A DNA stretch of 38,574 nt from positions 1 to 38,574 of the forward strand of contig JAHDOA010000044.1 of the NCBI GenBank assembly GCA_018435055.1, read 5' to 3'. A model generated the notes under the pieces. It saw nothing but the letters and a program-made list of their open reading frames with translations. It did no database searches and had not been told where the DNA came from. Source of the stretch: Pelotomaculum sp. (GTDB taxonomy: Bacteria; Bacillota; Desulfotomaculia; Desulfotomaculales; Pelotomaculaceae). The position numbers and the translations under genes are program-made. This document shows, piece after piece, positions 23,033 through 30,202 of the stretch. Each line of letters opens with the position of its first letter. Position 1 is the stretch's first letter.

Positions 23033-23995
23033 TTATCTCAGGAAATCCAGCAGGCTGGTCTGCAGTATTTTTGCGCCCGCGGCCAGCGCCGCTTCATATG
23101 AAAGGAGCTGCTGGCCGTATTCTATGGACAGGCGCGCCATGTTGGCGCCTTCGATATTTTTCAGGTTTTCGGTCAGCTTGAGCTCCTGGTCCAACAGCAT
23201 GCCCTGCAGCGTCTCAAAATGATTGGCCCGGGCGCCCACCTGCACCCGGTATCCCAGCAGCGCATCCATTTCCTGCTGCAGTTTTCCCATGCTGTTCTGG
23301 ATACCGGCCGTGTTATTATTGTACAGGGTGTTTCTCAGGTCGAAAAGCGCCTGGAAAACCCCGGTACCGGCGGCGGGAACAGCGGCGCCGTCACAGACGT
23401 TATAGGTACCGTCACCGTTATCATCGCCCGAACCAAAAACACCCGGCGCCCCGGCAACGGTTATACCCGGGGAGTCAATCCGGTAAGCGGTTCCGGCCAG
23501 CACCTCCCGGCGGATTTCATTGGTGTCGCCAGAATAGATAATTTTGTCGCCATCTCTCTGGAAAGGAGGGTTACTGTTTTTTGTGCCGGCGTAAATGTAT
23601 TTGCCGCCTACAGTTGAGTTGGCCAGGTCCACCACCTGGTCGATCATTTTGTCAATTTGTTCCGCTATGGCTGTCCGGTCATTGGGGTTGCAGGTGTCGT
23701 TGGCGGCCTGGTTGGCATATTCGGCGGCCCTGGACAGGATGTCGCCCAGCGTGCCCATGGAAACGTCGCTCATATCAAGGTAGCTGAGCCCGTCGTCGAT
23801 GTTCCTGTTGTACTGCTCTATGTAAGACAGGCCGGACTTTATGGCCAGGAACTGGCCCATCACGTTGGAGTCGTCGCTGGGGCGCAGCAGCCTCCTGCCG
23901 CTGCCGAGCTGCTCCTGGCTGCGGGCTATTGCCCCCATATTTTTCTGGATACTGTTGATCAAGGTGTTGGTCATATACCTGTTGGTAATGCGCAC
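23033..23995 (-). CDS. flgL: FlgL, hook-filament junction protein (HAP3)
   Basis: This protein has 320 residues, normal for FlgL. N-terminal MRITNRYMTNTLINSIQKN and the following SGRRLLRPSDDSNVMGQFLAIKSGL are the flagellin-like D0/D1 helices; C-terminal VQVGARANHFETLQGMLLDQELKLTENLKNIEGANMARLSIEY completes the pair. The middle includes a Gly/Asp-rich loop (GSGDDNGDGTYN). The start is GTG, preceded by AGGGGATGAG and lying 13 nt after the flgK stop codon. FlgL joins FlgK to the first flagellin ring and is exported by the flagellar apparatus. It is part of the flgM-flgN-flgK-flgL transcription unit. Confidence 0.95.
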   Translation of the reverse strand: MRITNRYMTNTLINSIQKNMGAIARSQEQLGSGRRLLRPSDDSNVMGQFLAIKSGLSYIEQYNRNIDDGLSYLDMSDVSMGTLGDILSRAAEYANQAANDTCNPNDRTAIAEQIDKMIDQVVDLANSTVGGKYIYAGTKNSNPPFQRDGDKIIYSGDTNEIRREVLAGTAYRIDSPGITVAGAPGVFGSGDDNGDGTYNVCDGAAVPAAGTGVFQALFDLRNTLYNNNTAGIQNSMGKLQQEMDALLGYRVQVGARANHFETLQGMLLDQELKLTENLKNIEGANMARLSIEYGQQLLSYEAALAAGAKILQTSLLDFLR

Positions 23996-24008
23996 CGCTT
24001 CTCATCCC

Positions 24009-25427
24009 CTAACTTACAAGTCTGTTAATCACAATGTCCAGCATGCCGTCCAGCACCGTGACCAGCCTGGCGCTGGACTGGAAAGCATACTGATACTGGA
24101 TCATCCTGGTCATCTCTTCTTCTGTGGAAACACCGGAGGCCGAGTCCCGCAGGCTGATGATCTGTTCTTTTATTGCTGTCTGGTTGCCGGCCGTGTCGCC
24201 GGCCACCTTTACGGCGCCGCCCACCAGGGTGACCAGCAGGGCGTAATACTGCTCAAATGTGTACGGTTTGCCGGGCGGGTCGATCTGTACATCCCGCAGG
24301 GCGGCGACATCCCCGGCCCTGGCGCCGTCAATCAGGGTCGGGTTCTGCAAAAGCGCGGAATTTACAGCAAAGTTGCCGTCCGGCAGGGCGCCGGTAAAGA
24401 AACCTCCCGCGGCGACTCCCGTGCCCGCAATCATGTCGCTCATATTGGCGCCCAGGTCGTCCAGTTTTAACATATAATCTTCCACGCTCCGCCTGGCCCG
24501 CTCCAGCCCGAGGAGCGAACCGCCCAGGGCGGTATTAAAGGCGTTTTCTGTGAGGTTTATCGACATCCCATCGTCCGTGCCGCCGTTTATTTTCAGGCTG
24601 ATTTCCGTCCCGTTTGTCGTAAGATCCAGCGACGTGCCGGCCTGCTTGACGTCCATACCTAAAAAAGTAAACTGGCTCATCCCGCCGGTCGGCTTTCCGG
24701 ACGCCGTTTCAAATGTCACGTTTACCAGTCCGTATTGACTGAGTTTTTCCAGCAGCATATCCCTTTTGTCCAGCAGGTCGTTGGGCTGCTGGCCGACGTC
24801 ATATACCTTTTTAATCGAGCCGGTGAGATTATGGATCTGCGCCAGCAGGTCGTTGACTTCCGCCACCTGGCCGCTGATCCTCCCCCCGGTCACCGCTGAA
24901 GCAACAGGATCTATTACCGCTATGCTGTCCCGCACGTCACCAAGCTGGTTATAGGTGTACGACACCAGGGAGGCCAGGCTGTCCCCGGCCTGCGCCACCG
25001 CGGCCTTAACACCCGCGTCCTGGGGGCTGTTGTTCAGGTCCATCCAGGCCCGGAAAAAATCCGTGATGCGGTCCCCGATGCCGTCCGCCGCCGGTTCGGC
25101 GATGGACGCCTCGGCCAGCTGCAAAACGGGCAGCTGGCTTTCCCAGTAAGCGCTGTCGGTTGTGCAGCGGCGCACGTTGTTGTCCAGGTATTCGTCCTTG
25201 ACGCGGCGGACGCCGCTTATTTCCGCCCCGGCGCCGAGCTGGCCCGCCGTCACCCAGCTGGCCAGATCCGGCCTGGTATATGGGTCAGTGGGGCTGATTA
25301 CCGCCTCCTGCCTGGTGTAGCCCGGCGTTTCGGCGTTGGCCAGGTTATGTCCGGTAATATCGAGCGCCCGCTGGTTTAACATCATGCCCCGGCGAGCGAT
25401 TTCCAGACCGAACCATGTGCTTGTCAT
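24009..25427 (-). CDS. flgK: FlgK, hook-associated protein 1
   Basis: This protein has 472 residues, normal for FlgK. The N-terminus (FGLEIARRGMMLNQRALDITGHNLANAETPGYTRQEAV) is the rod/hook signature with the ANAETPGYTRQ motif. The middle contains DFFRAWMDLNNSPQD and the VNDLLAQIHNLTGSI helix; the C-terminus (GVSTEEEMTRMIQYQYAFQSSARLVTVLDGMLDIVINRL) pairs with the N-terminal helix. It forms the first junction ring on the hook, with FlgN as its chaperone and FlgL as its neighbour. ATG preceded by AGAGGTGG. It lies 168 nt from flgN, a gap filled by a dispersed repeat. Confidence 0.96.
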   Translation of the reverse strand: MTSTWFGLEIARRGMMLNQRALDITGHNLANAETPGYTRQEAVISPTDPYTRPDLASWVTAGQLGAGAEISGVRRVKDEYLDNNVRRCTTDSAYWESQLPVLQLAEASIAEPAADGIGDRITDFFRAWMDLNNSPQDAGVKAAVAQAGDSLASLVSYTYNQLGDVRDSIAVIDPVASAVTGGRISGQVAEVNDLLAQIHNLTGSIKKVYDVGQQPNDLLDKRDMLLEKLSQYGLVNVTFETASGKPTGGMSQFTFLGMDVKQAGTSLDLTTNGTEISLKINGGTDDGMSINLTENAFNTALGGSLLGLERARRSVEDYMLKLDDLGANMSDMIAGTGVAAGGFFTGALPDGNFAVNSALLQNPTLIDGARAGDVAALRDVQIDPPGKPYTFEQYYALLVTLVGGAVKVAGDTAGNQTAIKEQIISLRDSASGVSTEEEMTRMIQYQYAFQSSARLVTVLDGMLDIVINRLVS

Positions 25428-25455
25428 TTGTGGTTAGCCACCTCTTTCCAGATAG

Positions 25456-25590
25456 GACTATCGTTGCGTGATGCCAGACAGTGGAATGGGGACACACCTC
25501 TGTTCCGGGTATTCCTTTGGGGTCGGAGGAATGTCCCCGGTTGGAATGGGGGCTGAGTGATGTCCCCGCCTTGGAAAATGTCCCCGAATG
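25456..25590. repeat. GGGGACA/TGTCCCC dispersed repeat, copy 1
   Basis: A composite palindromic repeat between flgN and flgK: a lead-in close to CGTTGCG(T/C)GAT(G/A)CCAGACAG, then AATGGGGACACA, the core GGGTATTCCTTTGGGGTCG, and several TGTCCCC units facing the GGGGACA ones. A closely similar copy lies at 29950-30073 and a core fragment at 21213-21237. The form resembles REP elements spread by Y1-type (RAYT) transposases, though none is encoded here. Confidence 0.75.
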
Positions 25591-25595
25591 TACGG

Positions 25596-26087
25596 TTATA
25601 TGGTTTTGTCTACGAATGGCTGCGGTTGGGCGCGATCCTCCATTTTGCCGCTTTCACAGTATGTATTTCCGTTTTTCGGCCTGATCACTTTGAGCAGCTG
25701 TTCGGTAATGATCTGCCCGCGCCTGGCCAGTATGCTGTTTAGATCCTTAATCTCACTTAACTGCGTCAGGGTTGCTTTGAATGACCGGGACAGTTCTTTT
25801 AAGTCTTCAGCCGCCGCCGCGGGCGCATAAGACAACAGCGCGCTCAAAACGGGCGGTTTGTCCAACCTGTGTTCGCCGGCCAGTTTTCTCTGTATTTCCT
25901 CGCGCTCCCCATCCTGGACGATTAATTCGCGGGACAGCTTTTCCTGTTGAAACGATGTGGCCAGTATCGCCTTTGTGTCGTTTTTGCGCAAAGCCGTGTT
26001 ATGCTCCCAGGCGGCTGCCAATAACGCGGCGAGTGTCTGGTTTTGCTTGGTCAGGATTTTGGATAAATTTGAAAACAAGGATTCCAT
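25596..26087 (-). CDS. flgN: FlgN, export chaperone for FlgK and FlgL
   Basis: This protein has 163 residues, almost entirely helical, beginning MESLFSNLSKILTKQNQTLAALLAAAWEHNTALRKND; the long coiled helix with Gln/Leu spacing and LSRELIVQDGEREEI is typical of FlgN. Sequence conservation in this family is low, and the call rests on fold pattern plus its position between flgM and flgK, which is the conserved order in Firmicutes. I moved the start to ATG 26087, preceded by AAGGAAGG, dropping 27 upstream residues that overlap the intergenic region. It acts in the cytoplasm, delivering FlgK and FlgL to the export gate. Confidence 0.85.
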   Translation of the reverse strand: MESLFSNLSKILTKQNQTLAALLAAAWEHNTALRKNDTKAILATSFQQEKLSRELIVQDGEREEIQRKLAGEHRLDKPPVLSALLSYAPAAAAEDLKELSRSFKATLTQLSEIKDLNSILARRGQIITEQLLKVIRPKNGNTYCESGKMEDRAQPQPFVDKTI

Positions 26088-26133
26088 GCGTGAGCCTTCC
26101 TTATAAGAATAATTGGGCGCCGGCAAAACCGTC

Positions 26134-26436
26134 TTATGATCTGGTTTTGTCCAAACACCTTTCCGCAATTATGCCGGCAGCTATTTTTTCACTGTCCGGC
26201 CGGTAGGATCCATCCCGAATGTTTTGTTTCAAAGCCTCAACCAGTTCTTCCCGGATCACCGGCAATTTGCCAAGCGCGCTCCTGTATGACTGGATTTCCA
26301 TAGCTTTCTTTGAAATCTCCACACTATCCTCCAGGATCTGGCCGTCTTTTTCTTCTTTCTGCACAGTCCTATCTTTTTTCATCTGGGAAATGTATGCCTT
26401 TAAAGGCCCAATTCCGTCCGGCCCATTAATCTTCAA
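26134..26436 (-). CDS. flgM: FlgM, anti-sigma-28 factor
   Basis: This protein has about 100 residues. The N-terminal KINGPDGIGPLKAYIS is the loose, exported end; residues from about 38 (ILEDSVEISKKAMEIQSYRSAL) carry the conserved D-x-V-x-I-S-x-x-A segment, and the C-terminal helices (REELVEALKQNIRDGSYRPDSEKIAAGIIAE) bind SigD. It holds SigD inactive until the hook is complete. The start is a judgement: a TTG at 26436 has AGGCGGGTG at good distance and aligns with known FlgM starts, while an upstream TTG (26463) overlaps the candidate promoter. flgM heads the flgM-N-K-L unit. Confidence 0.88.
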   Translation of the reverse strand: MKINGPDGIGPLKAYISQMKKDRTVQKEEKDGQILEDSVEISKKAMEIQSYRSALGKLPVIREELVEALKQNIRDGSYRPDSEKIAAGIIAERCLDKTRS

Positions 26437-26465
26437 CTGGTTCACCCGCCTTTTTCTTAACAAAA

Positions 26466-26493
26466 TTATCGTCAGGGTTATTAGGAAACTTTA
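26466..26493 (-). promoter_or_regulatory. Candidate SigD promoter of flgM
   Basis: TAAA (26493-26490), a 16-nt spacer and GACGATAA (26473-26466) match sigma-28 with one mismatch and a spacer one base longer than ideal. The -10 lies about 30 nt from the chosen flgM start. Control of flgM by its own target sigma factor is common. Confidence 0.55.
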
Positions 26494-26570
26494 GTATTAA
26501 ATTGCCGCCCCGTCAACATCTTTAATATTTGCTGGAATGCCGGGATATCCTGCCTGGTAATCAGCGCCTG

Positions 26571-27410
26571 TCAAGTTTTTATGGATCCGGTAAGCCGGTC
26601 AGGGGAGTTTTGCCACATTTCCCCGGTTTCACCGGGGCTGATGGCCGGGGGCTGCAGCCCCGCCATTGGTTCAGCGGTTTCATATTTACTCTTCAGGACC
26701 ACAATATCCACCCGGCGGTTCTGCTGGCGGTTCTGGGGCGTGTCATTCGGCGATTTCGGGCGGAATTCACCGTAACCGGCGGCGGACAGGCGCTCAGGAT
26801 GGAAATCCAGCTCCCTGATCAGTTCCTGCACAACCCTGGTGGACCTTGTCACCGAAAGTTCCCAGTTGGAAGGGTATTGCGATGTATTAATAGGAAGGTT
26901 GTCTGTATGCCCCTCTACCCTGATGTACTGGGGAGCTTTTTTTAAAATTTGCCCGGTTTTATTGATCAATTCTCTGGCGTCCCCGGTCAGTTCGGCTGAA
27001 CCGAGGGGGAAAAGGGCCACGTCCTTAAAGCTCAATACGACGCCCCTCTCTTCCAGGGTAACTGATACCCTGTCGTTAAGGCCGTTCTCGTCTATGTAGG
27101 CCTGCAGCTCCTGTCTGATTTTTTCCAAATCGCTGATTTCTTTTGTGTCTATGGCCGCCTGCACATCCTCCGCCAGGGAACTGCCGGAAATCCCGGGGAC
27201 AAGCGAGGCGCCCGGCTCGTTCATTACCGACTGCCCGCCGCCCATGGCGCGGGAGAGAGACATGGCAATTTCCTGAAATTTTTTTGCGTTCAGGTTGCTC
27301 AAGGAATACATGACCACAAAAAATATCATGAGCAGCGTGATTAGATCTGAATATGTCAATAGCCATCTTTCAAGGTTGGATTTGCCCGACGTCCGGCGGC
27401 GCCTTTTCAT
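26571..27410 (-). CDS. motB: MotB, flagellar stator protein
   Basis: This protein has 279 residues. A basic N-terminus is followed by one membrane helix at about 16-42 (WLLTYSDLITLLMIFFVVMYSL); the Asp in TYSDLIT is the ion-binding residue of MotB. The periplasmic OmpA-like domain (about 140-250) contains EGHTDNLPI, NWELSVTRS, LSAAGYGEFRP and NRRVDIVVL for peptidoglycan binding. The gene starts 7 nt after motA, with AAAGGAG within the motA end, so they are translationally coupled. Residues around the channel suggest proton (MotB) rather than sodium use, but this is not decisive. A Pro/Gly-rich tail follows the OmpA domain. Confidence 0.95.
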   Translation of the reverse strand: MKRRRRTSGKSNLERWLLTYSDLITLLMIFFVVMYSLSNLNAKKFQEIAMSLSRAMGGGQSVMNEPGASLVPGISGSSLAEDVQAAIDTKEISDLEKIRQELQAYIDENGLNDRVSVTLEERGVVLSFKDVALFPLGSAELTGDARELINKTGQILKKAPQYIRVEGHTDNLPINTSQYPSNWELSVTRSTRVVQELIRELDFHPERLSAAGYGEFRPKSPNDTPQNRQQNRRVDIVVLKSKYETAEPMAGLQPPAISPGETGEMWQNSPDRLTGSIKT

Positions 27411-27416
27411 ATGCTT

Positions 27417-28208
27417 TTACTCCTTTTCCGCCGATTGCTCGCCCGATTCTTGCTTATCGCGAAGCGCGGGCTTCAGAAAAGCGGAGAGCCTTTCCCTGAT
27501 CAGCAGGGAGTTGTAACCTGCCTGGATGGAAATGATCCCCTCCAGCATCATTTCCTGCAGCATTACCTCTTTTCTGCTCAGGTTTTTCAATTTTTCCGCT
27601 ATGGGCAGCCACAGGATATTCGCGGAACCGATACCATAGAGGGTGGCGATAAAAGCAAGCGCGATAGAGGGACCGAGCGTCTCCGGGCTTTCCAGGTTGC
27701 CCAGCACGTGCACCAGTCCCATTACTGTCCCGATGATCCCCATTGTGGGGGCGTAGCCGCCGGCGGATTCAAAGATACTGGCGCCGGTGTGGTGGCGCTC
27801 ACGGATGGAATAAATTTCGGTTTCCAGGATCTGCTTGACCAGCTCCGGGTCGGTGCCGTCCACAACCAGTTGAATACCTTTACGCATGAAAGCGTCCTCG
27901 ATTTGCGGCAACTGGTTTTCCAGGTACAAAAGGCCTTCCCGGCGCACCTTGTCGGCCAGGCCGACGATTTGCTCAATCAGTTCCACCTCATTGGGCAGCT
28001 TGCGGTAGAGTATGACTCGCAAAAGCCCTGGTACAGTCTTGAGTTCATTTAATGAATAGCTGATCACAGTAGCGCCGATTGTGCCGCCAAAGACAATCAT
28101 AGCGGCGGTAGGCTTTACTAACGCCATCATATGGCCGCCGTCCATCAGAAACGCGGAAACAAGGCAAACAAAAGCAAACAATATCCCACCTATAACGGCT
28201 ATTTCCAA
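27417..28208 (-). CDS. motA: MotA, flagellar stator protein
   Basis: This protein has 263 residues. It has four membrane helices, two near the N-terminus (MEIAVIGGILFAFVCLVSAF; TAAMIVFGGTIGATVISYSL) and two after residue 145 (GGYAPTMGIIGTVMGLVHVL; ALAFIATLYGIGSANILWLPI), with a cytoplasmic loop carrying the charged residues that contact FliG. GYAPTMGIIGTVMGL is the MotA family signature. The start is TTG at 28208 with GGGAGGG upstream. A SigD-type promoter lies about 60 nt further up. It forms the stator with MotB in the inner membrane. Confidence 0.95.
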   Translation of the reverse strand: MEIAVIGGILFAFVCLVSAFLMDGGHMMALVKPTAAMIVFGGTIGATVISYSLNELKTVPGLLRVILYRKLPNEVELIEQIVGLADKVRREGLLYLENQLPQIEDAFMRKGIQLVVDGTDPELVKQILETEIYSIRERHHTGASIFESAGGYAPTMGIIGTVMGLVHVLGNLESPETLGPSIALAFIATLYGIGSANILWLPIAEKLKNLSRKEVMLQEMMLEGIISIQAGYNSLLIRERLSAFLKPALRDKQESGEQSAEKE

Positions 28209-28263
28209 CGCAATAAACCCTCCCGAATTTATAAAAGCTTCATAATAAAAAACATCAATTCTA

Positions 28264-28290
28264 TTTTCGGCTTTTTTGCTCTTTTATTTA
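28264..28290 (-). promoter_or_regulatory. SigD promoter of motA-motB
   Basis: TAAA (28290-28287), a 15-nt spacer and GCCGAAAA (28271-28264) match the sigma-28 consensus with one mismatch. The distance to the motA start is about 55 nt. Confidence 0.75.
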
Positions 28291-28376
28291 TAGCCTTTTT
28301 CTATTTAAGAATAAATTTGTCTGCGGCGGCCTGCAGGCTTATCCAAAAGTTTCATATAGCATAAGTCCCTTAACAA

Positions 28377-28399
28377 CAAAAATAGGCGCCGGGGCGCCC
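28377..28399 (-). terminator. Terminator-like hairpin behind hflX
   Basis: On minus, a GGCGC/GCGCC stem is followed by TATTTTTG. It lies about 105 nt after the hflX stop, beyond a dispersed repeat, and insulates hflX from the motA promoter. Confidence 0.6.
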
Positions 28400-28425
28400 A
28401 GGTTGACGGCAAACTTTTTTAACTT

Positions 28426-28478
28426 TCCCGCCGGGAAGTCCCCTTCCTGAGCGTTAGCGAAAGGAGGAGTAGTTCACC
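28426..28478. repeat. CCTTCCTGAGCGTTAGCG dispersed repeat, copy A
   Basis: About 50 nt starting CCGCCGGGAAGTCCCC and containing CCTTCCTGAGCGTTAGCG, then a GGAGGAGTAGTTCACC end. A nearly identical copy lies at 34894-34947. Both halves can pair into an imperfect hairpin, again REP-like, but unrelated to the GGGGACA family. Confidence 0.75.
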
Positions 28479-28502
28479 GAAAATTTTATGCCGCCGGGCG
28501 AT

Positions 28503-29759
28503 CTAAATTTCTGTTATCCTTGCCTGCACCCTGTCAGCCCAGACGGCCTCTATTTCCACATCAAGCGTTACCCCTTTTTCACCGTGTTCCTCACACAGCA
28601 CCTTTCCTTTTTCATGCAGCAGCGGCAGCAGCCAGCTTTTGTCGTAAGAAATAAAAAATGTTTTGCGCAGCCGCCTGGAAATGAAGGCCCGGGCGATAGC
28701 CTGCAGCAGTTCGGCGAACCCCCACCCCTTGCGGGCGGAAAGGGCCACCCCCGGCCGGCTTTTTTCGAACGGCAGACGCCCGTCCGGTAATAGATCAAAT
28801 TTGTTGTATACCATGACAAATGGTTTATCCGCCGCCCCCAGCGACTTGAGGACCTTTTGCACAGCCTCGATATGGTTTTCGGCGTTGGGATGGGCGGCGT
28901 CGACAACATGCAGCAGCAGATCGGCCTCCACGACCTCTTCCAGGGTGGCCCTGAACGCCGCTACCAGGTGGTGGGGCAGGTTCTGGATAAATCCCACGGT
29001 ATCGGTCAACAAAATTGCTTCGTTATTCGGCAGGACCACACGGCGTGTGGTGGGATCCAGGGTAGCAAAAAGCTTGTCCTCCACCAGCACGCCGGCGCCC
29101 GTCAATTCCCTGAGAATTGTCGATTTGCCCGCGTTTGTATATCCTACCAGCGCCACCAGGGGAATGGGGATCTCCCTGCGGCTCCGCCGCAATAAGTCTC
29201 GATGTTTTTTTACTTCCTTGATGTCCGCGTTCAGGTCCGCTATGCGTTTGCGGATGCGCCGGCGATCAATTTCCAGCTTTGTTTCACCGGGGCCTCTGGT
29301 GCCGATGCCGCCGCCCAGGCGGGACATCTCCGCCCCCCGCCCGGTCAGGCGCGGCAGCAGATAATTTAGCTGGGCCAGTTCAACCTGCAGTTTGCCCTCC
29401 CTGGTTTTAGCCCGGCAGGCGAAAATGTCGAGGATTAGCTGAGTCCGGTCAATAATCCGCACACCGGTGATTTCCTCCAGGTTGCGGGCCTGGACGGCGG
29501 ACAGCTCCCGGTCAAAAATGGCCAGGCCGGCTTCATTGTCCCGGCAGAGCGCCGCCAGTTCTTCCGCTTTGCCCCGGCCGAGAAGAGTAACGGCGTCGGG
29601 CTTGTTCCTTTTCTGGAACACTTGAAGCCGGACATCGGCGCCGGCCGTATCCGCCAGCCGGGCCAGCTCTTCCAGGGAATAAGCCGTCTGCGCGGGATCG
29701 TCGCCCGCCAATTCTATACCTACGAGGATTGCTTTCTCCTGCCCGGTGTTCAATGACAA
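28503..29759 (-). CDS. hflX: HflX, ribosome-associated GTPase
   Basis: This GTPase has 418 residues. The N-terminal HflX domain has LLGRGKAEELA (59-69), FDRELSAVQARNLEE, and the glycine-rich linker GGGIGTRGPGETKLEIDRR (149-167). The G domain follows: G1 GYTNAGKST (206-214), G2 region FATLDPTTR (231-239), G3 DTVGF (253-257), G4 NKFD (319-322) and G5 SARKG (341-345). HflX splits stalled or hibernating ribosomes and is induced by heat in many bacteria. The start is TTG 29759, preceded by GGGGAG. A short C-terminal domain follows. It is separated from clpB by about 440 nt filled with repeats, so it is probably transcribed on its own. Confidence 0.96.
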   Translation of the reverse strand: MSLNTGQEKAILVGIELAGDDPAQTAYSLEELARLADTAGADVRLQVFQKRNKPDAVTLLGRGKAEELAALCRDNEAGLAIFDRELSAVQARNLEEITGVRIIDRTQLILDIFACRAKTREGKLQVELAQLNYLLPRLTGRGAEMSRLGGGIGTRGPGETKLEIDRRRIRKRIADLNADIKEVKKHRDLLRRSRREIPIPLVALVGYTNAGKSTILRELTGAGVLVEDKLFATLDPTTRRVVLPNNEAILLTDTVGFIQNLPHHLVAAFRATLEEVVEADLLLHVVDAAHPNAENHIEAVQKVLKSLGAADKPFVMVYNKFDLLPDGRLPFEKSRPGVALSARKGWGFAELLQAIARAFISRRLRKTFFISYDKSWLLPLLHEKGKVLCEEHGEKGVTLDVEIEAVWADRVQARITEI

Positions 29760-29877
29760 CCAAATCTCCCCTGACTATTTAACATTACAATGATTATATA
29801 GCAGCAAGAGGCCCTGCGGCAACACGGCATTGACCTCCCCTTACAGGCGCAGGGCCGGTTTTAGCCGGGCAATATGA

Positions 29878-29926
29878 TGTAGGGCCAGCTTCAGCCGGCC
29901 ATTGTGCGGCTGAAGTCGCACCTACA
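29878..29926. repeat. REP-like palindrome upstream of hflX
   Basis: TGTAGG...CCTACA closes a stem containing CTTCAGCCG/CGGCTGAAG. The TGCGGCTGAAG core is shared with the palindrome at 22970. It lies about 120 nt upstream of the hflX start. Confidence 0.6.
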
Positions 29927-29949
29927 ATTCTCGTGCCTGACGTCAAAAG

Positions 29950-30073
29950 CGGGACGGGGACACACCTCTGTTTCTGCAACATTGTACCGTTGCGCGATAC
30001 CAGACAGAGGAATGGGGACACATCTCAGCTAAAGGGTATTCCTTTGGGGTCGAGATATGTCCCCGGTTGGGGT
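29950..30073. repeat. GGGGACA/TGTCCCC dispersed repeat, copy 2
   Basis: This matches copy 1 (25456-25590) over the CCAGACAG lead-in, AATGGGGACACA, the GGGTATTCCTTTGGGGTCG core and TGTCCCCGGTTGG. A further GGGGACACACCTCTG unit precedes it at 29956, and TGTCCCCGGTTGATTC follows at 30186, so the repeat seems to be nested or partly amplified. Confidence 0.75.
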
Positions 30074-30104
30074 ATTTTGGGTCTTTGACATTAAATTTTG
30101 TTCT

Positions 30105-30139
30105 AAATCCTGTTAATCCTTTTAAATCCTGTTAATCCT
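30105..30139. repeat. Two tandem copies of AAATCCTGTTAATCCT
   Basis: The 16-nt unit occurs at 30105-30120 and 30124-30139, in the gap between clpB and hflX. Short tandems of this sequence type occur in intergenic DNA of many bacteria. No function is suggested. Confidence 0.7.
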
Positions 30140-30202
30140 GTCAATTTGTTTTAATTTTGCTTTAAGGTAATATCCCCGATTGGAATGTCCCCGGTTGATT
30201 CG

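Noticed and set aside
22539-23222. Plus-strand frame of 227 residues opposite flgL and the small flagellar gene
   Set aside because: It is a shadow in GC-rich coding sequence, with no family pattern and no convincing ribosome site; the same holds for the long plus frames opposite flgK, hflX and clpB.
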